A stretch of 64,000 nt of DNA from Nocardioides sambongensis (GTDB lineage Bacteria; Actinomycetota; Actinomycetes; Propionibacteriales; Nocardioidaceae). The stretch lies in assembly GCF_006494815.1 (NCBI RefSeq), contig NZ_CP041091.1, positions 3,982,501 through 4,046,500 on the forward strand, given 5' to 3'. Below the pieces are notes generated by a model, which did no database searches, was not told the origin of the DNA, and worked only from the letters and a program-made list of their open reading frames with translations. The translations under genes were made by a program, and so were the position numbers. Below are positions 1 to 10,061 of the stretch, one piece after another; the stretch's first letter is position 1, and every line of letters begins with the position of its first letter.

Positions 1-528
1 GAGTACATCAACATGGCGACCGTCTCCGCGCTGGCCACCACGCTGTTCCTCGGCGGCTGGCACGCCCCGTTCTGGATCGACGAGGTCTGGGCGGGTGCCA
101 ACGAGGGCTACTGGCCGGTGCTGTGGTTCTTCGGCAAGGTCTTCTTCTTCATCTTCATCTTCATCTGGCTGCGCGGCACGCTGCCGCGGCTGCGCTACGA
201 CCAGTTCATGGCGTTCGGCTGGAAGCGGCTGATCCCGATCTCGCTGGTGTGGATCATCGCGGTCGCCACGATGCGGGTGGCCCGCGACGACCTCACCTTC
301 GACACCCGCACCATCCTGATCGTCGCCGGCGTCCTGCTGGCGCTCTTCCTGCTGCTCTTCCTCATCCCGGACAAGCAGGTCGCCGACGAGCCGGAGGAGC
401 CCGGTCCCCGTGCCGGCGGCTTCCCGGTGCCCCCGATCCCGGCGGGTGGCGCCGTACGCGGTGCGGCCGCTCCGCTGGTCTTCCCCTCCGACCCCGATGT
501 GACCGTCTCCGAGGTGCGTCATGGCTGA
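1..528 (+). CDS. nuoH: NADH-quinone oxidoreductase subunit H (partial, 5' end outside window)
   Basis: C-terminal part of NuoH, the membrane subunit of respiratory complex I that connects the peripheral arm to the proton-pumping arm at the quinone site. The frame is open from base 1. It shows the conserved EYINM segment, then GGWHAPFW and three to four hydrophobic segments. After the last helix there is a Pro/Gly-rich hydrophilic tail of about 45 residues, as in other actinobacterial NuoH. The stop at 526-528 overlaps the nuoI start at 521, so the two are translationally coupled. It is the first visible gene of a nuoHIJKLMN run. Confidence 0.95.
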   Translation, partial: EYINMATVSALATTLFLGGWHAPFWIDEVWAGANEGYWPVLWFFGKVFFFIFIFIWLRGTLPRLRYDQFMAFGWKRLIPISLVWIIAVATMRVARDDLTFDTRTILIVAGVLLALFLLLFLIPDKQVADEPEEPGPRAGGFPVPPIPAGGAVRGAAAPLVFPSDPDVTVSEVRHG

Positions 529-1162
529 GCCCGAGAAGTCCCCCTCGCTCAAGGAGCAGTTCTGGGACCCCGTCGCGGGGTTCGGAGTGACCTTCCGGAC
601 GATGTTCCGCAAGGTCGTCACCGAGCAGTACCCGAAGGAGAAGCTGCCCACCGCGCCGCGGTTCCACGGGCGGCACCAGCTCAACCGCTGGCCCGACGGC
701 CTGGAGAAGTGCGTCGGCTGCGAGCTGTGCGCCTGGGCCTGCCCCGCGGACGCGATCTACGTCGAGGGCGCCTCCAACAGCGACTCTCCCGATGCCGACG
801 GCAACTCCCAGCGGTTCAGCCCCGGCGAGCGCTACGGCCGCGTCTACCAGATCAACTACCTGCGCTGCATCCTGTGCGGCCTGTGCATCGAGGCGTGCCC
901 GACCCGCGCGCTGACGATGACCAACGAGTACGAGCTGGCCGACGACAACCGGGCCGACCTGATCTACGAGAAGTCCGACCTGCTGGCCCCGCTGCTGCCC
1001 GGCATGGAGCAGCCGCCCCACGCGATGCGGCTGGGCGAGGACGAGGGCGACTACTACCGCGGCCAGTACAGCGCGCCTCCGCCGGCGACCGACCCGGCCA
1101 CCACCGGTGGTGAGGCCGAGGCGCAGGAAGCCTGGACCAGCGCCAGCCAGAAGGAGGCGTGA
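521..1162 (+). CDS. nuoI: NADH-quinone oxidoreductase subunit I, 2x[4Fe-4S] protein
   Basis: Peripheral ferredoxin-like subunit of complex I that passes electrons towards the last cluster before quinone. Two CxxCxxCxxxC motifs are intact, with cysteines at about residues 64, 67, 70, 74 and 116, 119, 122, 126. Each set holds one [4Fe-4S] cluster (N6a/N6b). The 213 aa length includes a hydrophilic C-terminal extension of about 45 residues seen in actinobacterial homologues. The start ATG lies inside the end of nuoH and the stop overlaps the nuoJ start, so the gene is embedded in the nuo operon. Confidence 0.97.
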   Translation: MAEPEKSPSLKEQFWDPVAGFGVTFRTMFRKVVTEQYPKEKLPTAPRFHGRHQLNRWPDGLEKCVGCELCAWACPADAIYVEGASNSDSPDADGNSQRFSPGERYGRVYQINYLRCILCGLCIEACPTRALTMTNEYELADDNRADLIYEKSDLLAPLLPGMEQPPHAMRLGEDEGDYYRGQYSAPPPATDPATTGGEAEAQEAWTSASQKEA

Positions 1163-2028
1163 TGGCGACGTTCTGGGTGCTGGCGCCGATCATGGTGATC
1201 GCCGCGCTCGGCCTGCTCTTCGTCCGCAAGGCGGTGCACGCCGCGCTGCTGCTGGCCGTGGTGATGATCAGCCTCGCCGTGCTCTACGCGGTGCTCGAGG
1301 CGCCCTTCCTGTTCGCGGTGCAGATCATCGTCTACACCGGCGCGATCCTGATGCTGTTCCTCTTCGTGCTGATGCTCGTCGGCGTGGACGCGTCGGACTC
1401 GGTGGTGGAGACGATCCCCGGCCAGCGGGTGATGGCGTGGGTGGTCGGTCTGGTGTTCGTCGTGACCATGGTGCTGGGACTGGGCCAGCTCACTCTCGGC
1501 GCGGCGGTGGGCCTCGACGAGGCGAACGCCGACGGCAACGTCCAGGGCCTCGCCAACATCCTCTTCTCCCGCTACATCTTCGCGTTCGAGGTGACCAGCG
1601 CGCTGCTGATCACCGCGGCGGTCGGGGCGATGGTGCTGGCCCACCGCGAGCGGCTCCGGCCCAAGACCACCCAGGCGGACCTTGCCGCGCAGCGCGTCCG
1701 CGACTTCACCTCCAGCGGCAAGCCGCTCGGGCCGCTGCCGTCCCCGGGCGTCTACGCGCGCCACAACGCCGTCGACACCCCGGCGCTGCTGCCCGACGGG
1801 ACTCCGGCCGGTGCCTCGGTCTCCCGGGTGCTGGCCGCCCGCGGCAGCATGCGCACCGCGGACCCGGACCAGGTCGAGGCGATGGCCGAGCACCTCGGCG
1901 ACCCGACCACCACCCCGGAGACCGCCGGCCGTGCGGGTGCGACCGCGCAGAGCGAGGAGGACGTCCCCGCGCCGCCGGAGTCCGGTGACCCCGAGCAGGG
2001 CGCGACGCCCGGGAAGGGGGAGGACTGA
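1162..2028 (+). CDS. nuoJ: NADH-quinone oxidoreductase subunit J
   Basis: Membrane subunit of complex I with five predicted helices in the first 170 residues. The conserved [19 protein letters not shown] segment corresponds to the helix carrying the pi-bulge. ATG at 1162 is chosen over GTG at 1159 because the AAGGAGG ribosome site (1151-1157) is four bases from it, and TGATG coupling with nuoI is typical. The C-terminal 110 residues are hydrophilic, rich in Ala, Pro, Thr and Asp, and longer than in proteobacterial NuoJ. The stop overlaps the nuoK start. Confidence 0.95.
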   Translation: MATFWVLAPIMVIAALGLLFVRKAVHAALLLAVVMISLAVLYAVLEAPFLFAVQIIVYTGAILMLFLFVLMLVGVDASDSVVETIPGQRVMAWVVGLVFVVTMVLGLGQLTLGAAVGLDEANADGNVQGLANILFSRYIFAFEVTSALLITAAVGAMVLAHRERLRPKTTQADLAAQRVRDFTSSGKPLGPLPSPGVYARHNAVDTPALLPDGTPAGASVSRVLAARGSMRTADPDQVEAMAEHLGDPTTTPETAGRAGATAQSEEDVPAPPESGDPEQGATPGKGED

Positions 2029-2327
2029 TGGACACCATGCCCTACGTCATCCTCTCGGCGATCCTGTTCACCATCGGCGGGATCGGGGTGCTGACCCGGC
2101 GCAACGCGATCGTGGTGTTCATGTGCGTGGAGCTGATGCTCAACGCCTGCAACCTGGCGTTCGTCGCCTTCGCCCACCACCACGGCAACCTCGACGGGCA
2201 GATCGCCGCGTTCTTCGTGATGGTCGTCGCGGCCGCCGAGGTCGTGGTCGGGCTCGCGATCATCATGGCCATCTTCCGCACCCGGCGCTCGGCCTCGGTC
2301 GACGACGCCAGCCTGCTGAAGTTCTGA
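2028..2327 (+). CDS. nuoK: NADH-quinone oxidoreductase subunit K
   Basis: Small three-helix complex I membrane subunit (99 aa, normal for the family). The buried glutamates needed for proton translocation are visible: one at about residue 35 in [10 protein letters not shown] and one in the third helix ([10 protein letters not shown]). Homologous to MrpC. ATG at 2028 overlaps the nuoJ stop (TGATG). A second in-frame ATG at 2037 is a possible alternative start. Followed after 10 bases by nuoL, with the ribosome site GGGGAAGAGG just before it. Confidence 0.96.
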   Translation: MDTMPYVILSAILFTIGGIGVLTRRNAIVVFMCVELMLNACNLAFVAFAHHHGNLDGQIAAFFVMVVAAAEVVVGLAIIMAIFRTRRSASVDDASLLKF

Positions 2328-2337
2328 GGGGAAGAGG

Positions 2338-4284
2338 ATGTCTGCACTCAGCTCGCTGACCGCTGCGGCGGCGGAGACCCACGTCCCCGTCGTCGCCCCG
2401 ATCGAGGCCGACGGTGCCTTCAGCCTGCTCTGGCTGATCATCGTGCTGCCGCTGGCCGGCGCCGCGATCCTGCTGCTCGGCGGCAAGCGCACCGACGCGT
2501 GGGGACACCTGCTCGGCACCGCCACGATCCTGGGCTCGTTCGCGATCAGCACCGTGCTGTTCGTCCAGCTCCTCGGTCGCGACGAGGAGGACCGGCAACT
2601 GGTCCAGCACCTCTACACGTGGTTCGACACCGGACACCTCGACGTCGGCATGGACCTGCTCTACGACCCGTTGTCGGCGCTGTTCCTGCTGCTGATCACC
2701 GGCGTCGGCTCGCTGATCCACATCTACTCGATCGGCTACATGGCGCACGACCCGCGCCGCCGCAGGTTCTTCGCCTACCTCAACCTCTTCGTCGCGGCCA
2801 TGCTGATGCTGGTCCTCGCGGAGAACTACGTCGGACTCTTCCTGGGCTGGGAGGGCGTCGGTCTCGCCTCCTACCTGCTGATCGGCTTCTGGCAGCACAA
2901 GCCCTCGGCGGCCGCCGCCGCGAAGAAGGCCTTCGTGATCAACCGGGTCGGCGACATGGGCATGGGTCTGGCGATCTTCCTGCTCTTCGTCACCTTCGGC
3001 AGCACCAGCTTCACGGTGATCAGCCACCTCGCTCCGGGGGCGGGCGAGGCCACGATGAACTGGATCGGCGTGCTGCTCCTGGTCGGCGCCTGCGGCAAGT
3101 CGGCACAGGTGCCGCTCCAGGCGTGGCTGCTGGACGCGATGGAGGGCCCCACCCCGGTCTCGGCACTGATCCACGCCGCCACGATGGTGACCGCGGGGGT
3201 CTACCTGATCACCCGCTCCAACTTCGTCTTCGAGCTCGCACCGCACGCGCAGACCGCCGTCGTGGTGGTCGCCACCGTCACCATCCTCTGGGGCGCGATT
3301 ATCAGCTGCGCCAAGGACGACATCAAGAAGGCGCTGGCCGGCTCCACGATGAGCCAGATCGGCTACATGATGCTCGGCGCCGGTCTCGGTGTGGCGGGCT
3401 ACGCCTTCGCGATCTTCCACCTGCTCACCCACGGCTTCTTCAAGGCCAACATGTTCCTGGGTGCCGGCTCGGTGATGCACGCGATGGACGACGAGGTCGA
3501 CATGCGCCACTACGGCGCGCTGAACAAGATGCTGCCGGTCACCTTCCTGACCTTCGCGATGGGCTACCTCGCGATCATCGGGTTCCCCGGGTTCTCCGGC
3601 TTCTGGTCCAAGGACAAGATCATCGAGACGGCCCTGATCGAGAGCCCGGTGGTCGGCCTCTGCGCGCTCCTCGGCGCCGGCGTCACCGGCTTCTACATGA
3701 CCCGACTGATGCTGATGACCTTCTTCACCGACAAGCGGTGGAAGGACGACGTCCACCCGCACGAGAGCCCCGCGGTGATGACCTTCCCGCTGATCGTGCT
3801 GGCGGCGCTCTCGGTGCTCGGCGGCATCCTGCTGGCCGGTGACTGGATCGTCGACTGGCTCTCGCCGGTGGTCGGCCACGCCGAGCACCACGAGCCGCCG
3901 ATCCCGGTCATCGTGATCACCCTGATCACCGTCGCCGTGGTCGCGGTCGGCGTCGCCCTGGCCTGGTTCCTGGTCGGGCGTCGCGAGGTGCCGCGCGAGG
4001 CCCCGGCCGACGTCTCCTTCGTGACCCGGGCCGCCCGCGCCGACCTCTACGGCGACGCCATCAACGAGGGCCTGGTGGTCGGCCCCGGCCGCCACACGGT
4101 CACCGCGCTGACCGCCGCCGACGACCGCGTGGTCGACGGCGCCTTCAGCGGCGGTGCCACCACGATCTCCGGGGTCGGCACCGGCCTGCGCCGGCTGCAG
4201 ACCGGGTTCGTCCGGTCCTACGCCCTGTCCGTCTTCGCAGGAGCGGTGCTCCTGGTGCTGACCATCGTGGTGGTGAACCTGTGA
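2338..4284 (+). CDS. nuoL: NADH-quinone oxidoreductase subunit L
   Basis: Largest antiporter-like proton-pumping subunit of complex I (648 aa). The proton_antipo_N region (Ile-Tyr-Ser-x-Gly-Tyr-Met) and the central domain with [16 protein letters not shown], the Lys-bearing helix and [11 protein letters not shown] are all intact. The long lateral amphipathic helix region follows at the C-terminus (about residues 540-648). The stop overlaps the GTG of nuoM by four bases. Paralogous to nuoM and nuoN downstream. Confidence 0.97.
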   Translation: MSALSSLTAAAAETHVPVVAPIEADGAFSLLWLIIVLPLAGAAILLLGGKRTDAWGHLLGTATILGSFAISTVLFVQLLGRDEEDRQLVQHLYTWFDTGHLDVGMDLLYDPLSALFLLLITGVGSLIHIYSIGYMAHDPRRRRFFAYLNLFVAAMLMLVLAENYVGLFLGWEGVGLASYLLIGFWQHKPSAAAAAKKAFVINRVGDMGMGLAIFLLFVTFGSTSFTVISHLAPGAGEATMNWIGVLLLVGACGKSAQVPLQAWLLDAMEGPTPVSALIHAATMVTAGVYLITRSNFVFELAPHAQTAVVVVATVTILWGAIISCAKDDIKKALAGSTMSQIGYMMLGAGLGVAGYAFAIFHLLTHGFFKANMFLGAGSVMHAMDDEVDMRHYGALNKMLPVTFLTFAMGYLAIIGFPGFSGFWSKDKIIETALIESPVVGLCALLGAGVTGFYMTRLMLMTFFTDKRWKDDVHPHESPAVMTFPLIVLAALSVLGGILLAGDWIVDWLSPVVGHAEHHEPPIPVIVITLITVAVVAVGVALAWFLVGRREVPREAPADVSFVTRAARADLYGDAINEGLVVGPGRHTVTALTAADDRVVDGAFSGGATTISGVGTGLRRLQTGFVRSYALSVFAGAVLLVLTIVVVNL

Positions 4285-5843
4285 ACGAGGCACTGAACGA
4301 CATCCCTGTGCTCTCACTGCTGGTCTGGCTCCCGCTGGCCGGTGCCCTCGCGGTCGCCCTGCTGCCCCGCACGATCAGCAAGACGCTCGGACTCGGGGTC
4401 GCGCTGGTCACCCTGCTGATCGGCGCTCTCGTCGCGATCGGCTACCAGGCCGACGGCGGACGCCAGTTCAGCGAGACCCACGAGTGGATCGGCGCGTTCG
4501 GCGTCCACTACGCACTGGCCGTCGACGGGCTCGGGCTGCTGATGGTGCTGCTCACCGTGCTGCTGGTGCCGCTGGTGCTGGTCGCCGAGTGGCACCTGGC
4601 CGACGACCCGCACGGCGGCGGTGCCCGCGCCTTCGTGGCCTGGGCGCTGGCGCTGGAGGGCCTCTCGCTCGCGGTCTTCTGCGCGACCGACGTCTTCCTC
4701 TTCTACGTCGTCTTCGAGGCCACCCTGATCCCGGCCTACTTCCTGGTCGGCGGCTTCGGGCGCGACGGCCGGGGACGGGCGGCGCTGAAGTTCCTGATGT
4801 TCCAGCTGGCCGGCGGCCTGGTGCTGCTGGCCAGCGTGATCGGGCTCTACGTGGTCTCCGCGCAGGCCGGCTCGCCGTCGTACCTGCTCAGCGACCTGGA
4901 GGCGCTGGACATCGACACCGAGGTGGGTCGCTGGCTCTTCCTCGGCTTCTTCGTCGCCTTCGCGGTCAAGGCGCCGCTGTTCCCGCTGCACACCTGGCTG
5001 GCCGACACCACCGAGAAGGCCACCCCCGGCACGTCGGTGCTGCTGGTCTGCATCCTCGACAAGATCGGCACCTTCGGGATGATCAGGTTCTGCCTGGGCA
5101 TCTTCCCCGAGGCATCGGAGTGGGCCACCCCGGTCGTGGTGACCCTGGCGCTGGTCTCGATCGTCTACGGCGCGCTGATCGCGATCGGGCAGGACGACGT
5201 GCTGCGGCTGATCGGTCTGACCTCGCTGAGCCACTTCGGCTTCATCACCCTCGGCATCTTCGCCTTCTCCACCCAGGGCGGCACCGGCTCGATCCTCTAC
5301 ATGGTCAACCACGGGCTGGGCACGGCGCTGCTGTTCATCGCCGCGGGCTACGTCATCCAGCGCACCGGGACCGCCTCGATCCGGGAGATGAGCGGGCTGG
5401 AGAAGGTGACCCCGGTGCTGGCCGGGCTCTTCCTGATCGCCGGCCTCGCCACCCTCGGCCTGCCCGGGCTGAGCCCGTTCGTCTCGGAGTTCCTGGTGCT
5501 GGTCGCCGCGTTCGACTACCACTGGTGGGTCGGCGCGATCGCGATCACCGGGGTCGTCCTCTCCGCGATCTACGTGCTCTGGCTCTACCAGCGCACCTTC
5601 ACCGGGCCGACGCCCGAGACGGCCGCCGGCCACCGCGACGTGGGCGTCCGCGAGGTCGCCGCCGCCGCCCCGCTGGTCGCCGCGCTGGTGCTCTTCGGCT
5701 TCTACCCGGCTCCGCTGCTGGAGGTCAGCAACCCGATGGTCGAGGACCTGTTCGCCCAGATCGACGTCACCGACGATCCGCCGACGGTCGACCCCGCTGA
5801 GGTCACGCCGGCCGAGGAGAGCGCGACGGAGGAGGCTCACTGA
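4281..5843 (+). CDS. nuoM: NADH-quinone oxidoreductase subunit M
   Basis: Antiporter-like complex I subunit (520 aa) with about 14 predicted helices. Family hallmarks include the conserved glutamate in [28 protein letters not shown] and SLSHFGF. The GTG start at 4281 sits in a GTGA overlap with the nuoL stop, and the stop overlaps the nuoN ATG at 5843, so translation of L, M and N is coupled. A short acidic C-terminal tail follows the last helix. Confidence 0.97.
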   Translation: MNEALNDIPVLSLLVWLPLAGALAVALLPRTISKTLGLGVALVTLLIGALVAIGYQADGGRQFSETHEWIGAFGVHYALAVDGLGLLMVLLTVLLVPLVLVAEWHLADDPHGGGARAFVAWALALEGLSLAVFCATDVFLFYVVFEATLIPAYFLVGGFGRDGRGRAALKFLMFQLAGGLVLLASVIGLYVVSAQAGSPSYLLSDLEALDIDTEVGRWLFLGFFVAFAVKAPLFPLHTWLADTTEKATPGTSVLLVCILDKIGTFGMIRFCLGIFPEASEWATPVVVTLALVSIVYGALIAIGQDDVLRLIGLTSLSHFGFITLGIFAFSTQGGTGSILYMVNHGLGTALLFIAAGYVIQRTGTASIREMSGLEKVTPVLAGLFLIAGLATLGLPGLSPFVSEFLVLVAAFDYHWWVGAIAITGVVLSAIYVLWLYQRTFTGPTPETAAGHRDVGVREVAAAAPLVAALVLFGFYPAPLLEVSNPMVEDLFAQIDVTDDPPTVDPAEVTPAEESATEEAH

Positions 5844-7444
5844 TGGAGTTCGTCAAGCCCACCCTCGAGTACGCCGAGCTCTCGCCGCTGCTGATCGTCT
5901 TCGGCACCGCCTGCCTCGGCATCCTGCTGGAGGCGTTCCTGCCCCGCGGCGCCCGCCGGGCACCGCAGATCGCCCTGACCGTCGTCGGCCTCGGTGCGGC
6001 CCTGGTCGCGACCGTGGTGGTCGGGGTCAACCTGGACAAGACCACCGACGACGCGGGCCGCACCGGACGCGGACTGGTCGGGGCCGAGGGCAGCATCGTG
6101 GTCGACGGTCCGACCGTCTACCTCTGGGGCCTGCTCCTGATCTTCGCGATCGGCGGCGCCCTGCTCTTCGCCGAGCGGCGCCTCGAGGGCGGCGTCTCCG
6201 CGTTCACGCCGATGGCGGCGGCCGCCCCCGGCAGCGAGACCGAGCGGGAGGCCTCCACCCGGGGGCTGGAGCACACCGAGGTCTACCCGCTGCTGGTGTT
6301 CGCCGTCGCCGGCATGCTGCTCTTCCCGGCCGCCGGTGACCTGCTCACCATGTTCGTCGCGCTCGAGGTCCTCTCGCTGCCGCTGTACCTGCTCTGCGGG
6401 TTGGCGCGGCGCCGCCGCCTGCTGAGCCAGGAAGCGGCGATGAAGTACTTCCTGCTGGGCGCCTTCGCCTCCGGCTTCTTCCTCTACGGCGCCGCGCTGA
6501 TCTACGGCTACGCCGGCTCGATGTCGTTCACCGGCATCAACGAGGCCGTCCACGCCGGCACCGAGAGCCGCGGGCTGCTGCTCGCCGGCATCGCACTGCT
6601 GTCGGTGGGCCTGCTGTTCAAGGTCGGTGCCGTCCCCTTCCAGGCCTGGACGCCGGACGTCTACCAGGGCGCCCCGACCGCGGTCACCGCGTTCATGGCG
6701 GCCGGCACCAAGATCGCGGCCTTCGGCGCCCTCGCCCGCCTTCTGTACGTCGCCTTCGACGGCGAGCGCTGGAGCTGGCAGCCCATGTTGTGGGTGATCG
6801 CCATCCTCAGCATGGTCCTCGGCGCCGTGCTGGCCATCCCGCAGACCGACGTGAAGCGGATGCTCGCCTACTCGTCGGTGGCGCACTCCGGGTTCATCCT
6901 CACCGGTGTCCTGGGCGCGCAGAGCATCGGGATGCTGGCCGAGGGCCAGTACTCCTCGCTGACCGGTGTGCTGTTCTACCTGACCGCCTACGGCTTCTCG
7001 ATGGTGGGCGCGTTCGCCATCGTCACCCTGGTCCGCGACGCGGGCGGCGAGGCAGGTGCGTTCAACCACTGGGCGGGCCTGGGCAAGCGCTCGCCGCTGG
7101 TCGCCGGAGCGTTCGCGTTCTTCCTGCTCTCGATGGCCGGGATCCCGCTCACCGCCGGCTTCATCGGCAAGTGGGCGGTCTTCACCTCGGCGATGTCGGC
7201 GGGGGCCTGGCCGGTGGTGATGGTCGCGATCGGCTCCAGCATGGTGGCGATCTTCTTCTACGTGCGCTACGTGCGGCTGATGTTCTTCAGCGAGCCCGAC
7301 GCCGACGAGCAGGCTGCGGTCGCGGTGCCGTCGCTGCTGACCACCGGCACGGTGGCGGTCTGCCTGGTCGCGACGGTCGCGCTGGGCGTCGTACCGGGGC
7401 CGGTTCTGGATCTGGTGGCCGGTGCGGGAGACTTCATCAGGTGA
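5843..7444 (+). CDS. nuoN: NADH-quinone oxidoreductase subunit N
   Basis: Third antiporter-like complex I subunit (533 aa). The central pumping domain shows the LEVLSLPLYLL motif, the Lys-containing GLLFKVGAVPFQAWTPDVY segment and YSSVAHSGF. A hydrophilic insert of roughly 25 residues near residue 135 (AAAPGSETEREASTRG) lies between helices, as in many actinobacterial NuoN. The stop is shared in a GTGA overlap with the polyprenyl diphosphate synthase start at 7441. Confidence 0.97.
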   Translation: MEFVKPTLEYAELSPLLIVFGTACLGILLEAFLPRGARRAPQIALTVVGLGAALVATVVVGVNLDKTTDDAGRTGRGLVGAEGSIVVDGPTVYLWGLLLIFAIGGALLFAERRLEGGVSAFTPMAAAAPGSETEREASTRGLEHTEVYPLLVFAVAGMLLFPAAGDLLTMFVALEVLSLPLYLLCGLARRRRLLSQEAAMKYFLLGAFASGFFLYGAALIYGYAGSMSFTGINEAVHAGTESRGLLLAGIALLSVGLLFKVGAVPFQAWTPDVYQGAPTAVTAFMAAGTKIAAFGALARLLYVAFDGERWSWQPMLWVIAILSMVLGAVLAIPQTDVKRMLAYSSVAHSGFILTGVLGAQSIGMLAEGQYSSLTGVLFYLTAYGFSMVGAFAIVTLVRDAGGEAGAFNHWAGLGKRSPLVAGAFAFFLLSMAGIPLTAGFIGKWAVFTSAMSAGAWPVVMVAIGSSMVAIFFYVRYVRLMFFSEPDADEQAAVAVPSLLTTGTVAVCLVATVALGVVPGPVLDLVAGAGDFIR

Positions 7445-8484
7445 CCCCACCTGACCAGGGCCTCCCGAGCTCGCCGGTGACGGCCGAGCTGGCGCTCCCC
7501 ATCGACGACCTCGCGCTCGCCGACCGGCTCCGCGCGCGCCTGGAGAGCGTGGAGTCCGCGCTCTTCGAGCACGCGTCCAGCCGGGCCCCGTTCGTCACCG
7601 AGGCGGCGCGACACCTGCTGGCCGCCGGCGGCAAGAGGTTCCGGCCCCTGCTGGTCCTGCTGGCCGCCGAGACCGGTCCCCACCCGGAGGACCCCGCCGT
7701 GGAGGCCGCGGCCTGCGTCGTCGAGATCACCCACGTCGGCTCGCTCTACCACGACGACGTGATGGACGAGGCCGCGCTGCGTCGCGGCGAGGACTCGGCC
7801 AACGCCCGCTGGGACAACCTGGTCGCCATCCTCACCGGCGACTTCCTCTTCGCGAAGTCCTCCGAGCTGACCGCTCAGCTCGGCCCGGAGGCGGTGCGGA
7901 TCCAGGCCGAGACCTTCACCCGCCTGGTCGAGGGTCAGATCCTGGAGACCGTCGAGCCCGGTCCCGACGAGGACGCCCTGGAGCACTACCTCGAGGTGGT
8001 CGCCGGCAAGACCGGATCCCTGATCGCCACCTCGGCGCACTACGGTGCGCTCTTCGCCGGCGCGGAGCCCGACGTGGTCGCCGCGCTCACCCAGTACGGC
8101 GAGCTCGTCGGCACCGCGTTCCAGCTGAGCGACGACATCCTGGACATCGCCTCGGAGACCGAGGAGTCCGGCAAGACCCCGGGCACCGACCTCAAGGAGG
8201 GCGTGCCGACGCTGCCGGTGCTGATCGCCCGCGCGTCCACCGACCCGGCCGACGCCCGGCTGCTGGAGCTGCTCGACCCGCAGCGCACCGACCTGGCCGC
8301 GGATGCCGACGCCCACGCCGAGGCGCTCACCCTGCTGCGTGCCCACCCGGCGATGGAGCAGGCCCGGACCTACGTGGTGGCCCGCGCCGAGGAGGCCAAG
8401 AAGCTGCTCGTCGCGTTGCCCGAGGGCTCGGTTCGCTCCGCGCTCGACGCGTTCGCGGACGTGGTGGCGGTGCGCTCCGCCTGA
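7441..8484 (+). CDS. Polyprenyl (hepta/octa/nonaprenyl) diphosphate synthase
   Basis: Trans-prenyltransferase of the polyprenyl_synt family (347 aa) that extends allylic diphosphates with IPP. Both Asp-rich motifs are intact: DDVMD at about residues 105-109 and DDILD at about 231-235, with GGKRFRP near residue 63 for IPP binding. GTG at 7441 is taken as the start because it overlaps the nuoN stop and lies just before the conserved part. The frame is open further upstream, but only as a shadow of nuoN. Placement directly behind nuoN suggests it makes the menaquinone side chain. Chain length cannot be read from sequence alone. Confidence 0.9.
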   Translation: MTPPDQGLPSSPVTAELALPIDDLALADRLRARLESVESALFEHASSRAPFVTEAARHLLAAGGKRFRPLLVLLAAETGPHPEDPAVEAAACVVEITHVGSLYHDDVMDEAALRRGEDSANARWDNLVAILTGDFLFAKSSELTAQLGPEAVRIQAETFTRLVEGQILETVEPGPDEDALEHYLEVVAGKTGSLIATSAHYGALFAGAEPDVVAALTQYGELVGTAFQLSDDILDIASETEESGKTPGTDLKEGVPTLPVLIARASTDPADARLLELLDPQRTDLAADADAHAEALTLLRAHPAMEQARTYVVARAEEAKKLLVALPEGSVRSALDAFADVVAVRSA

Positions 8485-8518
8485 GTGGTGCGGCTCGGCG
8501 ACCCGGTCGCCGGGTGTC

Positions 8519-9427
8519 TCACATCGCCGTCGACTCGGCGACCAGCGCCAGCTGACGCCGGCGGTGCGCGAACGCCTCCGCGGTGAAGACCGCCAGCGCG
8601 AGCCAGACCAGCCCGAAGCCGAACCAGCGCTCCGCGGGCATCTGCTCGCCGAGCAGGGTGATGCCGAGGACGAACTGGATGCTCGGGGTCAGGTACTGGA
8701 GCAGCCCGAGCGAGGTCATCGGGATCCGGGTGGCGGCGGCACCGAAGCAGAGCAGCGGCACCGCGGTGACCAGACCGCTGCTGGCCAGCAGGAGCACGTG
8801 GGTCCAGCCCTCCCCGGCGAAGTGCGCCTGCCCGGCCGCCCCCAGCCAGACCAGGTAGCCCAGCGCCACCGGGGCGGCGACGGTGGTCTCGAAGGCGAGG
8901 CTCTCCACGGCGCCGACGTCGGCGGTCTTCTTCGCCAGGCCGTAGGTGCCGAAGGAGAAGGCGAGCACCAGGGCCACGTAGGGCAGGCGGCCGTAGTCCA
9001 GGGTGAGCACGACCACCGCGAGGAAGCCGATCCCGAGCGCGACCCACTGCAACCGTCGGAGCCGTTCCTGCAGGATCAGCACGCCCATCAGCACGGTGAC
9101 CAGCGGGTTGATGAAGTAGCCCAGCGAGGTCTCCACGACCCGGCCGGTGTTCACCCCGAAGATGTAGGTGCCCCAGTTCAGCGTGATCGTCGCCGCCGCG
9201 ACCACCAGCAGCAGGCTGGTACGTCGGTCGCGCAGGATCGCCTGGAACTGCTGGCCGCGGCGCAGCAGCAGGACCAGCAGTGTCATCGTGACCAGGGACC
9301 ACACCACCCGGTGCGCCAGGATCTCGACCGGCCCGCCGGGCTCCAGCAGCGGCCAGTAGAGCGGGAACGCTCCCCACAGGCCGTACGCTGCGATCCCGAG
9401 CAGCAGTCCACGGCGATTCTCCGACAC
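8519..9427 (-). CDS. rarD: EamA-family transporter RarD
   Basis: DMT-superfamily membrane protein (302 aa, about ten helices in two EamA repeats). RarD features are clear: the N-terminal RRGLLLGIAAYGLWG, PVEILAHRVVWS, NWGTYIFGVNTGRVVE and YFINPLV. RarD was linked to chloramphenicol sensitivity in Pseudomonas and is otherwise an uncharacterised exporter, so the substrate here is unknown. It converges on the polyprenyl synthase gene (34 bp apart) and is divergent from the secreted protein gene at 9545. Confidence 0.88.
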   Translation of the reverse strand: MSENRRGLLLGIAAYGLWGAFPLYWPLLEPGGPVEILAHRVVWSLVTMTLLVLLLRRGQQFQAILRDRRTSLLLVVAAATITLNWGTYIFGVNTGRVVETSLGYFINPLVTVLMGVLILQERLRRLQWVALGIGFLAVVVLTLDYGRLPYVALVLAFSFGTYGLAKKTADVGAVESLAFETTVAAPVALGYLVWLGAAGQAHFAGEGWTHVLLLASSGLVTAVPLLCFGAAATRIPMTSLGLLQYLTPSIQFVLGITLLGEQMPAERWFGFGLVWLALAVFTAEAFAHRRRQLALVAESTAM

Positions 9428-9544
9428 GGGTCGAGCCTAGTCGGGTAAATGGGACGCGCTCACCGGGGTTTGGGGACCCCGTGATGGGGTAGAGGGTGCA
9501 ACACCGGAGACAACAACCCCTATCTCGAGAGGGAGATGAACCAC

Positions 9545-9985
9545 ATGCGTCACCTGCGCATCCTCACCGGCCTCCTGGCCGCCATCGCGATGACCCTGGT
9601 TGCGCTGACGGCCGCGCCGGCCGCCAACGCCGACCGTTCGCTGGCGGCCGCGCCGTCGAGCACCACCGCCGCCGAGCGCTCCACCTCGGAGCGCGCCGCC
9701 AAGCCCGCGCACGTCTTCAAGCGCCTCGAGGCGGGCAACACCAAGCGCCGCAACGTCTTCTACGTCGCCGGCAAGGTGACCACCTTCAAGGGCAAGGTCA
9801 AGCTGCAGAAGGCGGGCAGCAAGAAGGGCAACTACCGCACCTTCAAGGCGAAGAAGGTCAACCGCCAGGGCGCCTTCAAGATCGTCTTCAGCGCCCCGGT
9901 CGGCACCCACCTGCGGGTCCTGGTGCCGGGCACCAAGTTCCGCCGCACCACCACGAAGTACGTCGGCTCGATCGTGCGCCGCTGA
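9545..9985 (+). CDS. Small secreted basic protein of unknown function
   Basis: 146 aa with a clear Sec signal peptide: RHLR, then a hydrophobic stretch, then an Ala-rich cleavage region (PAANA before DRS). The mature part has an Ala/Ser/Thr linker to about residue 50, followed by a Lys/Arg-rich domain that looks beta-rich (GKVTTFKGKVKLQKAG, then FSAPVGTHLRVLVPGT). No enzymatic motif is seen. ATG at 9545 is preferred over the in-frame ATG at 9536, because the GGGAG at 9531-9535 touches 9536 but lies nine bases from 9545. The gene stands alone and ends at a strong terminator. Function is not recognised. The pattern resembles cell-wall-facing proteins found in nocardioid genomes (inference). Confidence 0.75.
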   Translation: MRHLRILTGLLAAIAMTLVALTAAPAANADRSLAAAPSSTTAAERSTSERAAKPAHVFKRLEAGNTKRRNVFYVAGKVTTFKGKVKLQKAGSKKGNYRTFKAKKVNRQGAFKIVFSAPVGTHLRVLVPGTKFRRTTTKYVGSIVRR

Positions 9986-9998
9986 CCTTCGTCCGCAC

Positions 9999-10036
9999 CG
10001 ACGAAAGCCCCCTCCGCATGGAGGGGGCTTTCGTCG
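9999..10036. terminator. Bidirectional intrinsic terminator
   Basis: Perfect 17-bp stem (9999-10015 with 10020-10036) and a GCAT loop between two convergent genes. The A-rich side gives U-rich runs in both directions (CTTTCG). It probably ends both the secreted protein gene and korB. Confidence 0.85.
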
Positions 10037-10061
10037 TTCTGCGGGCGCCGGCCGCGTGCGC

